Positions 46,038 through 55,149 are shown, counted from the stretch's first letter. The stretch is 64,000 nucleotides of DNA from Rhodococcus opacus B4 (GCF_000010805.1 NC_012522.1:7068001-7132000); one strand, 5' to 3'. Notes: generated by a model from the sequence alone, not told the origin. A program made the numbers and translations.

Positions 46038-48052
46038 AACCATTCGGGGCACCCCAGAGTGATCGCGGCCGGCCCGCCCGAGTGGAAGACGAGAAGCCAG
46101 CTGTCGTCGGTGAGCTGGTGCCCGTCCTCGGTGTGGGAGCGGATGTCGGAGCCGTCGATCCACGCCTGGAGGGTGCGCCGGGAGTCGTCGTGCCACGCCG
46201 GATCGTCCATCTCGGCGCCGTCCGCGCCGAACCACACGAGGTCGGGATGGCCGGTGGGTGTGCGCCTGCCCTCGAAGAATTCCGGCTGCCGCAGGGCGGG
46301 GGAGGCGCGCCGGAGATCGAGGGCGCGGGTGACGAACGCGACGAGGGCCGGGTCCCCGGCGCTCCAGTCGAGTGGCCAGGAATCTTTCCGCGGTGTGCCT
46401 TCGGGAACGCAGTATGCGTTGTTGTTGCCGCCCAGGGTGTGGCCGAATTCGTCGCCGGCGGTGAACATCGGCGTGCCGGTGGACAGCGCGAGGGTGGCCA
46501 GCAGCGCGCGGACGTGCCGGGACCGTGCCCCGGCGATCGACGGGTCGTCGGTGGGACCTTCGACGCCGTGGTCGACGGAGTCGTTGTGATCGGCGCCGTC
46601 CCGGTTGTCCTCGCCGTTGGCTTCGTTCCGCTTGCGGGTGTACGACACGAGGTCCGCGGCGGTGAACCCGTCGTGGGCCGTGACGAAATTGACGGACGCC
46701 CAGGGGCGCCGGCTGCCGAAGACGTCCTCCGAGCCCGCGACCCGGGAGGCGAGTTCGCGCACCCCGGTGCCACCGTTCCAGAACCGTCGAACAGTGTTGC
46801 GGTACTTGTCGTTCCACTCGGACCACTGAGAGCCGAAGTGCCCGACCCGGTACCCGTCGGGCGTGGCGTCCCATGGTTCGGCGATCAGTTTGCAGCGCGA
46901 GAGAACGGGATCGGCGGTGATCGCGGAGAAGATCGAAGCGCGGGAATCGAATCGGCCGCCACCGGGCCTGCCGAGCGCGGACGCGAGGTCGAACCGGAAG
47001 CCGTCGACGCCCATCTCGTGCGCCCAGTAACGCAGGCTGTCACCGATCATCCGGACCACGATGGGCGACTGCGCGTCGACGGTGTTCCCGCAACCGGTGA
47101 GGTCGATGTCGCGCCCCTCGGAGTCGAGGAGGTAGTAGCCGGGCGCGTCGAGGCCGCGCCAGCTGAGGCTGACGCCGTCGACGCTCTGCTCGCAGGTGTG
47201 GTTGTAGACCACGTCGAGAATCACCTCGATCCCTGCGGCGTGCAGCGCGTCGACCATCGTGTGGAACTCGGCGATCTCCTCGCCGGGCACGACCGCGTAT
47301 CCCGGGTGGGGGGCGAAGAACGCTGCGGTGGAATATCCCCAGTGGTTGCGCATGCCCCGCGAGCGCACGGTGGCCTCGGAGACGTACGCCTGCACCGGAA
47401 GCAGCTCGACCGCGGTCACCCCGAGGCGCACGAGATGACCGACGACGGACGGTTCGGCGAGACCCAGATACGTTCCGCGGTACCGCGGCGGGACGTCGGG
47501 GTGCCGTGCGGTGAACGACCCCACGTGGAGTTCGTAGACGACGGTTTCCTCCCACGGCCTTTCGATCCGCGGTCCGCTCGTGCGGGCGTGATCGGCCGTC
47601 ACCACCGACAGCGGTGTGTGGCCCAGGCTGTCGATGCGCGACGGGCCGCCGAACGGGTCGCCGTCGTGCGAGACGAGCGCGTCGTGGTCGCCGAGTTGGC
47701 CGGCGACGCGTTTCGCCCACGGATCCAGCACTAGTTTGGCGGGATTGAGGCGCACGCCATGCGCGGGATCCCAGCGACCGTGCGCCCGGTAGCCGTAGCG
47801 CTGCCCCGCGCCGACGCCGTCGACGACGCCGTGCCAGATGCCGTACGTCCGCTGGACCAGGTCGATCCGCGTCTCGTCGCCGTCCTCCGAAATCAGGCAC
47901 ACCTGTACCAGTTCGGCGTCGGGGGCGTGAACCGCGAACTGCGTTCCGGTGCCACGCACTTTCGCTCCCAGGGGAAACGGCGACCCGGGCAGCCGCAGAC
48001 TCGGCGGGAGGGACGACATCTCGCCGGGGTACGGATCGATGTGAGGCGACAC
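45905..48052 (-). CDS. glgX: glycogen debranching enzyme GlgX (isoamylase-type GH13)
   Basis: A 715-residue alpha-1,6-glucosidase acting on phosphorylase-limit glycogen. The N-terminal CBM48 domain (about 20-130; PLGAKVRGTGTQFAVHAPDAE) precedes the catalytic barrel: EVILDVVYNHTCE (region I), DGFRFDLASALG (II, nucleophile Asp), CKLIAEPWDATP (III, acid Glu) and NFVTAHDGFTAADLV (IV, HD). ENRDGADHNDSVDHGVEGPT is typical of GlgX/TreX. No treY or treZ is next to it. Start GTG 48052; the internal ATG eleven codons later is an alternative. It works in the same glucan economy as pgm in this window. Confidence 0.95.
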   Translation of the reverse strand: MSPHIDPYPGEMSSLPPSLRLPGSPFPLGAKVRGTGTQFAVHAPDAELVQVCLISEDGDETRIDLVQRTYGIWHGVVDGVGAGQRYGYRAHGRWDPAHGVRLNPAKLVLDPWAKRVAGQLGDHDALVSHDGDPFGGPSRIDSLGHTPLSVVTADHARTSGPRIERPWEETVVYELHVGSFTARHPDVPPRYRGTYLGLAEPSVVGHLVRLGVTAVELLPVQAYVSEATVRSRGMRNHWGYSTAAFFAPHPGYAVVPGEEIAEFHTMVDALHAAGIEVILDVVYNHTCEQSVDGVSLSWRGLDAPGYYLLDSEGRDIDLTGCGNTVDAQSPIVVRMIGDSLRYWAHEMGVDGFRFDLASALGRPGGGRFDSRASIFSAITADPVLSRCKLIAEPWDATPDGYRVGHFGSQWSEWNDKYRNTVRRFWNGGTGVRELASRVAGSEDVFGSRRPWASVNFVTAHDGFTAADLVSYTRKRNEANGEDNRDGADHNDSVDHGVEGPTDDPSIAGARSRHVRALLATLALSTGTPMFTAGDEFGHTLGGNNNAYCVPEGTPRKDSWPLDWSAGDPALVAFVTRALDLRRASPALRQPEFFEGRRTPTGHPDLVWFGADGAEMDDPAWHDDSRRTLQAWIDGSDIRSHTEDGHQLTDDSWLLVFHSGGPAAITLGCPEWFYGTVLAEFDSASPDGAPAPGGPISGDSTIAVSGPALLVFRAVG

Positions 48053-48102
48053 GCAACTGATCCTGCCGTGAATGCCCGGAAGATGTGCGGGAAGATGGGT
48101 GC

Positions 48103-48927
48103 GTGCATGAACCTGATCCTGATCTCCTCATCGAATTCGACGACGTTCTCCTCCGCCGCGGGGGCAACACTCTGGTGGGCCCGGTCACCTGGAAGGTGGA
48201 ACTCGACGAACGATGGGTCGTCCTCGGACCGAACGGGGCAGGGAAGACGTCGCTGCTCCGCATCGCGGCCGCCGAACTGCATCCCACGAGCGGAAGCGCC
48301 TACCTCCTCGGTGAGCGGCTCGGCCGCGTCGACATCAACGAACTCCGGCCGCGGATCGGACTGTCCTCCTCGGCGCTCGCCAACCGGGTGCCGTCCGACG
48401 AGATCGTGAGCGATCTCGTCGTCTCCGCCGGCTACGCCGTGCTCGGCCGCTGGCGTGAGCGCTACGACGACATGGACACCGACCGTGCCGTGGAGATGCT
48501 CGAGAGCCTCGGCGCCGAGCACCTCGCCAAGCGCACCTACGGCACCTTGTCCGAGGGTGAGCGCAAGCGTGTTCTCATCGCCCGTGCACTGATGACCGAC
48601 CCGGAACTGCTGCTGCTCGACGAGCCCGCTGCCGGTCTCGACCTCGGTGGGCGCGAGGAACTGGTGGCGCGCCTCACCGACCTCGCCGCCGACCCCGATG
48701 CCCCCGCGACGGTCCTCATCACCCACCACGTCGAGGAGATCCCGCCGGGATTCACCCACGCCATGCTCCTCAAGGAGGGGGAGGTGGTTTCGCAGGGGCT
48801 CCTGGACGACGTCATCACGGCCGACAACCTCAGCGAGGCGTTCAGCCAGTCCATCAGCCTGGACAAGGTGGACGGCCGGTTCTTCGCGCGGCGGACCCGC
48901 GTCCCCGGCGCGCACCGGCGGGGCTGA
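48103..48927 (+). CDS. ABC transporter ATP-binding protein (orphan)
   Basis: A 274-residue ATPase. Walker A LGPNGAGKTSLLRIAAAEL, signature LSEGERKRVLIARAL, Walker B ELLLLDEPAAGLDLGG and switch His LITHHVEEIP. The signature LSEG rather than LSGG and the HHVEEIP switch are typical of the YlmA/ModF-like group, whose members act without a known permease. No membrane-component gene is adjacent. GTG 48103 is preferred; GTG 48085 adds six residues. It matches Rv3041c in position between serB2 and the NUDIX gene. Substrate unknown. Confidence 0.88.
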   Translation: MHEPDPDLLIEFDDVLLRRGGNTLVGPVTWKVELDERWVVLGPNGAGKTSLLRIAAAELHPTSGSAYLLGERLGRVDINELRPRIGLSSSALANRVPSDEIVSDLVVSAGYAVLGRWRERYDDMDTDRAVEMLESLGAEHLAKRTYGTLSEGERKRVLIARALMTDPELLLLDEPAAGLDLGGREELVARLTDLAADPDAPATVLITHHVEEIPPGFTHAMLLKEGEVVSQGLLDDVITADNLSEAFSQSISLDKVDGRFFARRTRVPGAHRRG

Positions 48928-49003
48928 GGACAGGGCCGGTCGGCGCGACCCGGCGGGGGGACCGACTGCGACGCGCGTCACCCGGCGGCGTAGGTTCCGA
49001 ATC

Positions 49004-49846
49004 ATGGTCTCGAAGCAAGAGCAGGCGTCCGGCGACAGCACCGGCGTGGCGCCCAAAGATGCGTCCACCGTCATCCTCATCCGCGATGCCGAGGCAGGCG
49101 CCGCGGCATCCGGCATCGAGGTGTTCCTCCTCCGCCGGGTGAAGGGGATGGCGTTCGCCGGAGGAATGACCGTGTTCCCCGGCGGCGGCGTCGACCCCTC
49201 GGATGCCGAGGCCGAGGTCGACTGGGCGGGACCGTCCGTCGACTGGTGGGCCGGGCGGTTCTCCACCGACGCGGCGCGCGCGAAGGCGCTCGTGTGCGCG
49301 GCGGTGCGCGAGACGTTCGAGGAATGCGGCGTGCTTCTCGCGGGACCGACCGCGGACACGGTCGTGGCGGACACGTCGCGGTACGCACAGGCGCGCACGC
49401 AACTCGAGACACGCGAACTCTCGTTCAGCGACTTCCTGAGACGCGAGAACCTCGTCCTGCGGGCCGACCTGCTGCGGCCGTGGGCCAACTGGATCACCCC
49501 GGTCGGCGAGGGTCGCCGGTACGACACGAGGTTCTTCGTCGCCGCCGCACCGCAGGGCCAGATCGCGGACGGTGCGACCTCCGAGGCCGAGGAGGTGCAG
49601 TGGCAGAGTCCGGCCGCGGCGCTCGCGCACTGGCAGGGCGGCGGAAGCATTCTGCTGCCGCCGACGTGGAGCCAGCTCACGGCGCTCGGCGCGTACGGCT
49701 CGGTCGCGGACGTGCTGGCCGCGGAGCCGGAGATCCCGGTGATCCTGCCGACGCTCATCACCGGCGAGGAGCAGCTCCGCGTCGAGTTCCCGGGGCAGGA
49801 CGGCTACTACGAAGCCGGCCCGCATCCGTGGGCGTCCCGCGGCTGA
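49004..49846 (+). CDS. NUDIX hydrolase, NUDT19-like
   Basis: A 280-residue NUDIX protein in which the box is split by an insertion: MTVFPGGGVDPSDAEAE is separated by about 30 residues from LVCAAVRETFEECGVLLAG, which carries the catalytic RETFEECG. This split box is characteristic of NUDT19/RNA-decapping and CoA-diphosphatase-like enzymes, so acyl-CoA or CoA could be the substrate; the next gene is an enoyl-CoA hydratase. WANWITPVGEGRRYDTRFFVA follows. TAGGTT ends 7 nt before the ATG (leaderless pattern). Confidence 0.88.
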   Translation: MVSKQEQASGDSTGVAPKDASTVILIRDAEAGAAASGIEVFLLRRVKGMAFAGGMTVFPGGGVDPSDAEAEVDWAGPSVDWWAGRFSTDAARAKALVCAAVRETFEECGVLLAGPTADTVVADTSRYAQARTQLETRELSFSDFLRRENLVLRADLLRPWANWITPVGEGRRYDTRFFVAAAPQGQIADGATSEAEEVQWQSPAAALAHWQGGGSILLPPTWSQLTALGAYGSVADVLAAEPEIPVILPTLITGEEQLRVEFPGQDGYYEAGPHPWASRG

Positions 49847-49903
49847 TCGCGATGGGGCGGGCCGCGAAACCGGGTCGGAGGCAGACAAGTAGCCTTTTGC
49901 CTC

Positions 49904-50683
49904 ATGGCTGAGTTTGTCACCCTCGAGGTATCCGAAGGCATCGGCACCATCCGGCTCGCGCGGCCCCCGATGAACGCTCTGAACCGTCAGGTCCAGCAGG
50001 AGTTGCGGGCCGCGGCCCGTGCCGCGACCGTCGACTCCGACGTGAAAGCCGTCATCGTCTACGGCGGCGAGAAGGTCTTCGCCGCGGGCGCGGATGTGAA
50101 GGAAATGTCCGAGATGGACTTCGGGCAGATGGCCGACGTGATCGGCGACCTGCAGTCCGACCTCGCGGCGGTCTCCGAGATCCCGAAGCCCACCGTCGCC
50201 GCCATCACGGGGTACGCGCTCGGTGGCGGCCTGGAGGTCGCGCTGTCGGCCGATCGGCGCATCGTGGGCGACAACGCCAAACTCGGCGTGCCGGAGATCC
50301 TGCTCGGCATCATTCCCGGAGGCGGTGGCACCCAACGTCTCGCCCGGCTGATCGGACCGTCCAAGGCCAAGGATCTGCTGTTCACCGGCCGGTTCGTCGA
50401 CGCCGAGGAGGCGCTGGCAATCGGTCTGGTCGACGAGGTCGTGGCGCCGGACGATGTGTACGAGGCGGCGCGCGCCTGGGCGTCGCAATTCACGAAGGGG
50501 GCGGGCCGCGCACTGGCCGCGGCCAAGGCTGCCGTCGACCGAGGTCTGGACGTCGACCTCGGCACCGGGCTGGCGGTGGAGCGTCAGCTGTTCACCGCGC
50601 TGTTCGCCACCCGGGACCGCACGATCGGGATGGAATCGTTCATCGAGAACGGCCCGGGTAAGGCTCAGTTCACGGGCGAGTAG
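49904..50683 (+). CDS. enoyl-CoA hydratase/isomerase family protein (EchA)
   Basis: A 259-residue crotonase-fold enzyme of beta-oxidation. The oxyanion hole and first acidic residue are in GGEKVFAAGADVKEM; ITGYALGGGLEVALSADRRI and KLGVPEILLGIIPGGGGTQRLARL follow, with Glu in both segments in the positions of the catalytic pair. It hydrates 2-enoyl-CoA, the product of the acyl-CoA dehydrogenases found at the start of the window. It matches echA17 (Rv3039c) in position. TAGCCT ends 8 nt before the ATG, consistent with a leaderless mRNA. Confidence 0.94.
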   Translation: MAEFVTLEVSEGIGTIRLARPPMNALNRQVQQELRAAARAATVDSDVKAVIVYGGEKVFAAGADVKEMSEMDFGQMADVIGDLQSDLAAVSEIPKPTVAAITGYALGGGLEVALSADRRIVGDNAKLGVPEILLGIIPGGGGTQRLARLIGPSKAKDLLFTGRFVDAEEALAIGLVDEVVAPDDVYEAARAWASQFTKGAGRALAAAKAAVDRGLDVDLGTGLAVERQLFTALFATRDRTIGMESFIENGPGKAQFTGE

Positions 50684-50738
50684 TCTGGAGTCCGAAACTA
50701 GAACCTGTTCACTCTTACCAGCGAGTAGGATTTGCCGC

Positions 50739-51710
50739 ATGACTGCAAGCGCCCATGACGACCCAGCTCCTCATCCGCACGCCACCGCCGAAGAGGTCGA
50801 GGCTGCGCTGAAGGACACCAAATTGGCCCAGGTGCTCTACCACGACTGGGAAGCCGAGACGTACGACGAGAAGTGGTCGATCTCGTACGACGAGCGGTGC
50901 ATCGACTACGCGCGCGGACGTTTCGACGCCGTTGCGGGCGATCAGCCGCTGCCCTACGAGCGGGCGCTCGAACTGGGTTGCGGCACCGGATTCTTCCTCC
51001 TGAACCTGATGCAGGGCGGGGTCGCGAAGACCGGATCGGTCACCGACCTGTCGCCCGGCATGGTGAAGGTCGCGCTCCGCAACGCCGAGGGCCTCGGACT
51101 GTCCGTCGACGGCCGCGTCGCCGACGCCGAGACCATCCCGTACGAGGACGGCACGTTCGACCTCGTCGTGGGACACGCGGTCCTGCACCACATCCCGGAC
51201 GTCGAGCAGTCGCTGCGCGAGGTTCTGCGCGTCCTCGAGCCGGGCGGGCGTTTCGTGTTCGCCGGTGAGCCGACCACGATCGGCAACTTCTACGCCCGCT
51301 GGCTCGGCCGCGCGACGTGGGAGGCCACCACGCGGGTCACCAAGTTGCCGTTCCTCGCCGACTGGCGTCGACCGCAGGCGGAACTGGACGAGTCCTCCCG
51401 CGCGGCCGCGCTCGAGGCCGTCGTCGACCTCCACACGTTCGATCCGAGCGATCTCGAGAAGATCGCGAAATCGGCAGGCGCCGAGCAGGTTCACGCGGCG
51501 ACCGAGGAATTCGCCGCCGCTCTGCTCGGGTGGCCCGTCCGCACGTTCGAGGCCGCGGTGCCCCCGGAGAAGCTGGGCTGGGGCTGGGGACGTTTCGCGT
51601 TCAACGGATGGAAGACGCTCAGCTGGGTCGACGAGAAGATCCTCCGGCGCGTGGTGCCCCGCGGATTCTTCTACAACGTCATGATCACCGGCGTGAAGCC
51701 CGGCAACTGA
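50739..51710 (+). CDS. class I SAM-dependent methyltransferase
   Basis: A 323-residue enzyme. Motif I ALELGCGTGFFLLNL lies near residue 77, followed by VTDLSPGMVKVALRNAEGLG, IPYEDGTFDLVVGHAVLHHI (motif II/III region) and VLRVLEPGGRFVFAGEP. The remaining C-terminal ~120 residues (LGWGWGRFAFNGWKTLSW) are specific to this actinobacterial group (Rv3038c-like). The substrate is unknown; small-molecule or lipid methylation is likely. TAGGAT ends 7 nt before the ATG, and it overlaps the degenerate palindrome at 50714-50729. Confidence 0.88.
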   Translation: MTASAHDDPAPHPHATAEEVEAALKDTKLAQVLYHDWEAETYDEKWSISYDERCIDYARGRFDAVAGDQPLPYERALELGCGTGFFLLNLMQGGVAKTGSVTDLSPGMVKVALRNAEGLGLSVDGRVADAETIPYEDGTFDLVVGHAVLHHIPDVEQSLREVLRVLEPGGRFVFAGEPTTIGNFYARWLGRATWEATTRVTKLPFLADWRRPQAELDESSRAAALEAVVDLHTFDPSDLEKIAKSAGAEQVHAATEEFAAALLGWPVRTFEAAVPPEKLGWGWGRFAFNGWKTLSWVDEKILRRVVPRGFFYNVMITGVKPGN

Positions 51711-51711
51711 A

Positions 51712-52869
51712 TTGGGCTATGCGTTCACTCCCGGGGACGTGGAGTTCCTGCGGAGCCCGGAAGGGGCAGCCGCTCTCGCGGAAGTGGACGCCCTCGCACT
51801 GACCGCGTCTACGCGCCTGGCCGACATCGGCCGGGCGCGTACGCGTTTCGGATCACGCGTCGCGATGCTGGTCGAGACGGTCCTGCTGCGGCGGAAGGCG
51901 GCCGCCAAACTACCCGGCACCGACACCTGGTTCTTCACCGACGACGCACTGCAGCAGGCGACCCCGCGTGCGGTCGCTGCACACCGTGCGACGCGGCTGA
52001 CGGGCCGGAACGTCCACGACGTCACCTGTTCCATCGGCGCCGAACTGGATGCCGTGGTCGGGACGGCGGCAACGGTGATCGGTAGCGACCTCGACCCGGT
52101 GCGGCTGCTGATGGCGCGGAACAACGTTCCCGGGGCGACAATTCTGCGCGCCGACGCGCTCGTCCCGTGCACGCGCGGCACCGTCGTCCTCGCGGATCCG
52201 GCGCGACGGTCCGGCGGCAGGCGCACGCACGATCCGGCCGCGCTGGAGCCGCCGCTGCCCGATCTGATCGACGCCTACCGCGGACGGGATCTCGCAGTGA
52301 AGTGCGCCCCCGGACTCGATTTCGACCGGCTCGGCTGGGACGGCGAAGTGGAGGTGGTCTCCCTCGACGGCGGCGTGCGCGAGGCGTGCCTGTGGTCGCC
52401 GGGACTGTCCGGCGCCGACGTCACCCGCCGGGCGAGCGTGCTCGGCTCCGACGGCACCGCGTGGACGGTGACCGACGCAGAGGACGACGACATCCCCGAA
52501 CGCGCGCCGGGGGAATGGCTCGTCGACCCCGACGGTGCGGTGGTGCGTGCGGGCCTGGTGCGGCACTACGCCGCCCGGCACGGACTGTGGCAGCTCGATC
52601 CCCGGATCGCCTATCTCACCGGCGATTCGGTGCCCGACGGCGTGCGGGGCTTCCGCGTTCTCGACCAGGTGAAGTATTCGGAGAAGTCGCTGCGGCAGGA
52701 ACTGTCCCGGCACGACTGCGGGGTGGCGGAAATCCTGGTGCGCGGCGTCGACGTCGATCCCGCGGTCCTGCGGCCCAAGCTGAAGCTGCGCGGAAGTCGT
52801 TCGCTCAGTGTGGTGATCACGCGGATCGGCCGGGCCGGTGTCGCCTTCATCTGTGCTCCGCCCCCGTGA
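51712..52869 (+). CDS. THUMP-like / SAM-dependent methyltransferase-like protein
   Basis: A 385-residue protein. The first third is helical (RLADIGRARTRFGSRVAML). A Rossmann-like core follows with VHDVTCSIGAELDAVVGTA and VIGSDLDPVRLLMARNN, then VVLADPARRSGGRRTHDP, resembling the DPPxR/DPAR motif of RNA m2G/m5C methyltransferases. The C-terminal domain (VSVKYSEK-like sequence, VAEILVRGVDVDPAVLRPKLKL) is the THUMP-like domain. RNA modification is plausible but unproven. TTG 51712 follows the previous stop by 1 bp, so the genes are coupled. Its TGA is inside copy 2 of the 40-bp palindrome. Confidence 0.82.
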   Translation: MGYAFTPGDVEFLRSPEGAAALAEVDALALTASTRLADIGRARTRFGSRVAMLVETVLLRRKAAAKLPGTDTWFFTDDALQQATPRAVAAHRATRLTGRNVHDVTCSIGAELDAVVGTAATVIGSDLDPVRLLMARNNVPGATILRADALVPCTRGTVVLADPARRSGGRRTHDPAALEPPLPDLIDAYRGRDLAVKCAPGLDFDRLGWDGEVEVVSLDGGVREACLWSPGLSGADVTRRASVLGSDGTAWTVTDAEDDDIPERAPGEWLVDPDGAVVRAGLVRHYAARHGLWQLDPRIAYLTGDSVPDGVRGFRVLDQVKYSEKSLRQELSRHDCGVAEILVRGVDVDPAVLRPKLKLRGSRSLSVVITRIGRAGVAFICAPPP

Positions 52870-52905
52870 GTACTTCTTAACCGCGGGACGTTGACAAGTA
52901 CTCAC
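52866..52905. repeat. 40-bp palindromic element (copy 2, diverged)
   Basis: Outer sequence GTGAGTACTT...AAGTACTCAC identical to copy 1 at 37335-37374; the core has mutations on the left arm (CTTAACCGCG) and right arm (GGACGTTGAC), so the two arms no longer pair perfectly. The left arm contains the TGA stop of the THUMP-like gene, and the element sits between convergent genes where it may terminate transcription. Confidence 0.8.
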
Positions 52906-52908
52906 GGG

Positions 52909-54216
52909 TCAGCGGAGGACGAACAGCTCCCCGAGCAGGGTGGGCGTGAGGACTTCGCCCTTCGGGCCGACGGAGGTGCCGACGGTGAACCCCTTCGCCC
53001 CGGGCAGGGTGTCCTGATCGAGGGTTTCGCCGGTTCCGGTGTCGAACGTGAGCATCGCCAGTCCGTCCGTGCCCTCGCGAACCACCGCGTACCCGGTGGA
53101 CCCGGCCGTCTGCGCCGGGACCCCCAGCTGCAGCAGATCCTTCCGCTCCCAGACGAGTTCGGCGTGATCGCCCTTGTCCTGCAGCGCCAGCAGGTGGCCG
53201 TCGGGGCCACCCGCGGGGATGATCAGGCCGTCTGCGGACGTCGACGGGCTGCCTGCCGCGGCGTACCCGATGTCGTAGCTCCACTTCGGGTCACCGGTCG
53301 CAGAATCGATCGCCCACATCGTTCCCCAGTTGTCGTTGGCGTAGACGACGGATCCGTCGGCAGACAGATCGGGGCTGGACGCGCTGCCGCCCGGCAGAGT
53401 GTCGCTCGACCATTCCTGGGTGATCGCCGGATTGTCGCCGCCGGAGTACTTCATCGCGACGAGTTCGGCCTGGGATGCGCCGGGGGCGAAGAGGGTGAAA
53501 TAGAACTTGCCGGATTCGAGGTCGATGGCGGGCATGTTCGCGACCGGGCAGTCGGGGGCGCCGAAGAAGCAGCCGCGCAGGCCCTTGTCGTCGGGGAGGA
53601 TGTCGACGTCGGCCCCGTCGGCGAAGGACGGCGGCGGGACGAGATCGTACGGCGCCACGACCTTCTGGCCGTTCTGCGTGTTCACGACGTTGATCTGGCC
53701 GAGCTGGGTGATGAAGAGGAGATTGCCGTCGCCGGTGAACTGCGCGGACAGCGGGGTCCCGACCACCGGTGTGCGCCAACGCAGCTGGCCGTATTCGTTG
53801 AACGAGTTGATGGCGCCGTCCTCGCCGACGTACACGTTGGCGGCGCCGTCGACGACCGGTGTGGACGCCACGACGCCGGGGGCGAGTTGCCGGCACCAGC
53901 GTTTGCGGCCGCTGTCCATCTGGTAGGAGAAGAGGTTGCAGCCCTTCTCGGTGCGCGCGGTGACGAAGATCTGGCCACTCGCCGCCACGGACGCGTAGTT
54001 CGCGACCGGGCCGCCGAGCGGGCGGGACCAGGCGAAGGAGAGGTCGCGGGAACCGGTGACGGGGCTGGTGTCGCTGTTGCGGGCGTCGGCGTGCATGCCG
54101 GGCCACCCGCCTGCCGAGAAGATGTCGTCGACCTGCGGTCCGCTGCTGCAGCCGCTGAGGACGACAGTCGAGATCGTCGCCAGCGCCAGTACTGACGAAC
54201 GTAGGACCCGCCGCAT
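52909..54216 (-). CDS. PQQ-binding-like beta-propeller lipoprotein
   Basis: A 435-residue exported lipoprotein; the signal peptide ends STVVLSGCSSG with lipidated Cys near residue 23. The rest is a set of ~40-60-residue beta-propeller repeats with the A-x-D-x-x-T-G-x-x-x-W type turn: WSRPLGGPVANYASVAASGQ, DSGRKRWCRQLAPG, MWAIDSATGDPKWSYDIG, GYAVVREGTDGLAML. Such proteins resemble BamB but in this group serve as wall-associated scaffolds of unknown function. It lies in the position of Rv3035, next to the polymethylated-glucan cluster. GAGGAG lies upstream of the start. Confidence 0.88.
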   Translation of the reverse strand: MRRVLRSSVLALATISTVVLSGCSSGPQVDDIFSAGGWPGMHADARNSDTSPVTGSRDLSFAWSRPLGGPVANYASVAASGQIFVTARTEKGCNLFSYQMDSGRKRWCRQLAPGVVASTPVVDGAANVYVGEDGAINSFNEYGQLRWRTPVVGTPLSAQFTGDGNLLFITQLGQINVVNTQNGQKVVAPYDLVPPPSFADGADVDILPDDKGLRGCFFGAPDCPVANMPAIDLESGKFYFTLFAPGASQAELVAMKYSGGDNPAITQEWSSDTLPGGSASSPDLSADGSVVYANDNWGTMWAIDSATGDPKWSYDIGYAAAGSPSTSADGLIIPAGGPDGHLLALQDKGDHAELVWERKDLLQLGVPAQTAGSTGYAVVREGTDGLAMLTFDTGTGETLDQDTLPGAKGFTVGTSVGPKGEVLTPTLLGELFVLR

Positions 54217-54261
54217 TACATCTCCTCGTCTTCGATAACGCTCGGCCCAGAGACTATCCCG

Positions 54262-54345
54262 CCGAGGCCGAGCCGAGTGTCACGCCCCGAGGCCGAGCCG
54301 AGTGTCACGCCCCGAGGCCGAGCCGAGCGTCACGCCCCGAGGCCG
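54262..54345. repeat. 25-bp tandem repeat, three copies plus a partial
   Basis: Unit CCGAGGCCGAGCCGAGTGTC plus ACGCC occurs at 54262-54286, 54287-54311 and 54312-54336 (one T to C change in the third), with a partial fourth from 54337. It lies in the divergent region between the PQQ-propeller lipoprotein gene and the acetyltransferase gene. Confidence 0.85.
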
Positions 54346-54405
54346 GTGCGGGTGTCCGGACGCAGCCGAACGGGGGAGCGGGCGGTGAACGTAGGCTGAC
54401 AGGCT

Positions 54406-55149
54406 ATGACGAGCATGTGGGGCGCACCGTTGCGTACGAGGTGGCGAGGATCCCGGCGGAGTGACAGCGAGCAGGCCCGCTTTCTGACACGCGACTCGCT
54501 GCGCTGGGTGCTGGCGAACAAGGCGTACACGCCGTGGTACCTCGTGCGGTACTACCGGCTCGCGAAGTTCAAGCTGGCCAACCCGCACGTGATCCTGCGC
54601 GGCATGGTGTTCCTCGGCAAGCGGGTGGAGATCCATTCGACCCCGGACCTGTCCCGGCTCGAGATCGGCCGCTGGGTACACATCGGCGACGGTAATGCGA
54701 TTCGCTGCCATGAGGGTTCGCTGCGCATCGGCGACAAGGTCGTGTTCGGCAAGGACAACGTCGTCAACACGTACCTCGACATCGAGATCGGTGCGTCGAC
54801 GCTCGTGGCCGACTGGTGCTACATCACCGACTTCGACCACCGCATGGACGACGTGAACGTCCCGATCAAGGATCAGGGCATCGTGAAGGGCCCCGTCCGC
54901 ATCGGTCCCGACACGTGGGTGGCGGCCAAGGTGACGGTCCTGCGCAACACGCGTGTGGGGCGAGGCTGTGTTCTCGGTGCGCACGCCGTCGTGAAGGGCG
55001 ACATCCCCGACTTCAGCATCGCGGTCGGGTCGCCGGCCAAGGCCGTGAAGAACCGCAAGGCGGAGTGGGAGGCCGGCGCGGCCGAACGCGCCAGGTACAT
55101 CGCGGCCCTCGAAGACATCGCCCGGAAGAAGGCGGCGCAGGAGAACTGA
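54406..55149 (+). CDS. left-handed beta-helix acetyltransferase
   Basis: A 247-residue hexapeptide-repeat acyltransferase. The N-terminal ~75 residues are basic and aromatic (YTPWYLVRYYRLAKFKLANP). The beta-helix spans about 80-205: LEIGRWVHIGDGNAIRCHEG, LRIGDKVVFGKDNVVN, TLVADWCYITDFDHRMDD (His region), and VWVAAKVTVLRNTRVGRG-like turns, ending SIAVGSPAKAVKNRKAEW. It matches Rv3034c in place and size and may acylate the methylglucose lipopolysaccharide made by its neighbours (inference). TAGGCT ends 8 nt before the ATG. Confidence 0.85.
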   Translation: MTSMWGAPLRTRWRGSRRSDSEQARFLTRDSLRWVLANKAYTPWYLVRYYRLAKFKLANPHVILRGMVFLGKRVEIHSTPDLSRLEIGRWVHIGDGNAIRCHEGSLRIGDKVVFGKDNVVNTYLDIEIGASTLVADWCYITDFDHRMDDVNVPIKDQGIVKGPVRIGPDTWVAAKVTVLRNTRVGRGCVLGAHAVVKGDIPDFSIAVGSPAKAVKNRKAEWEAGAAERARYIAALEDIARKKAAQEN

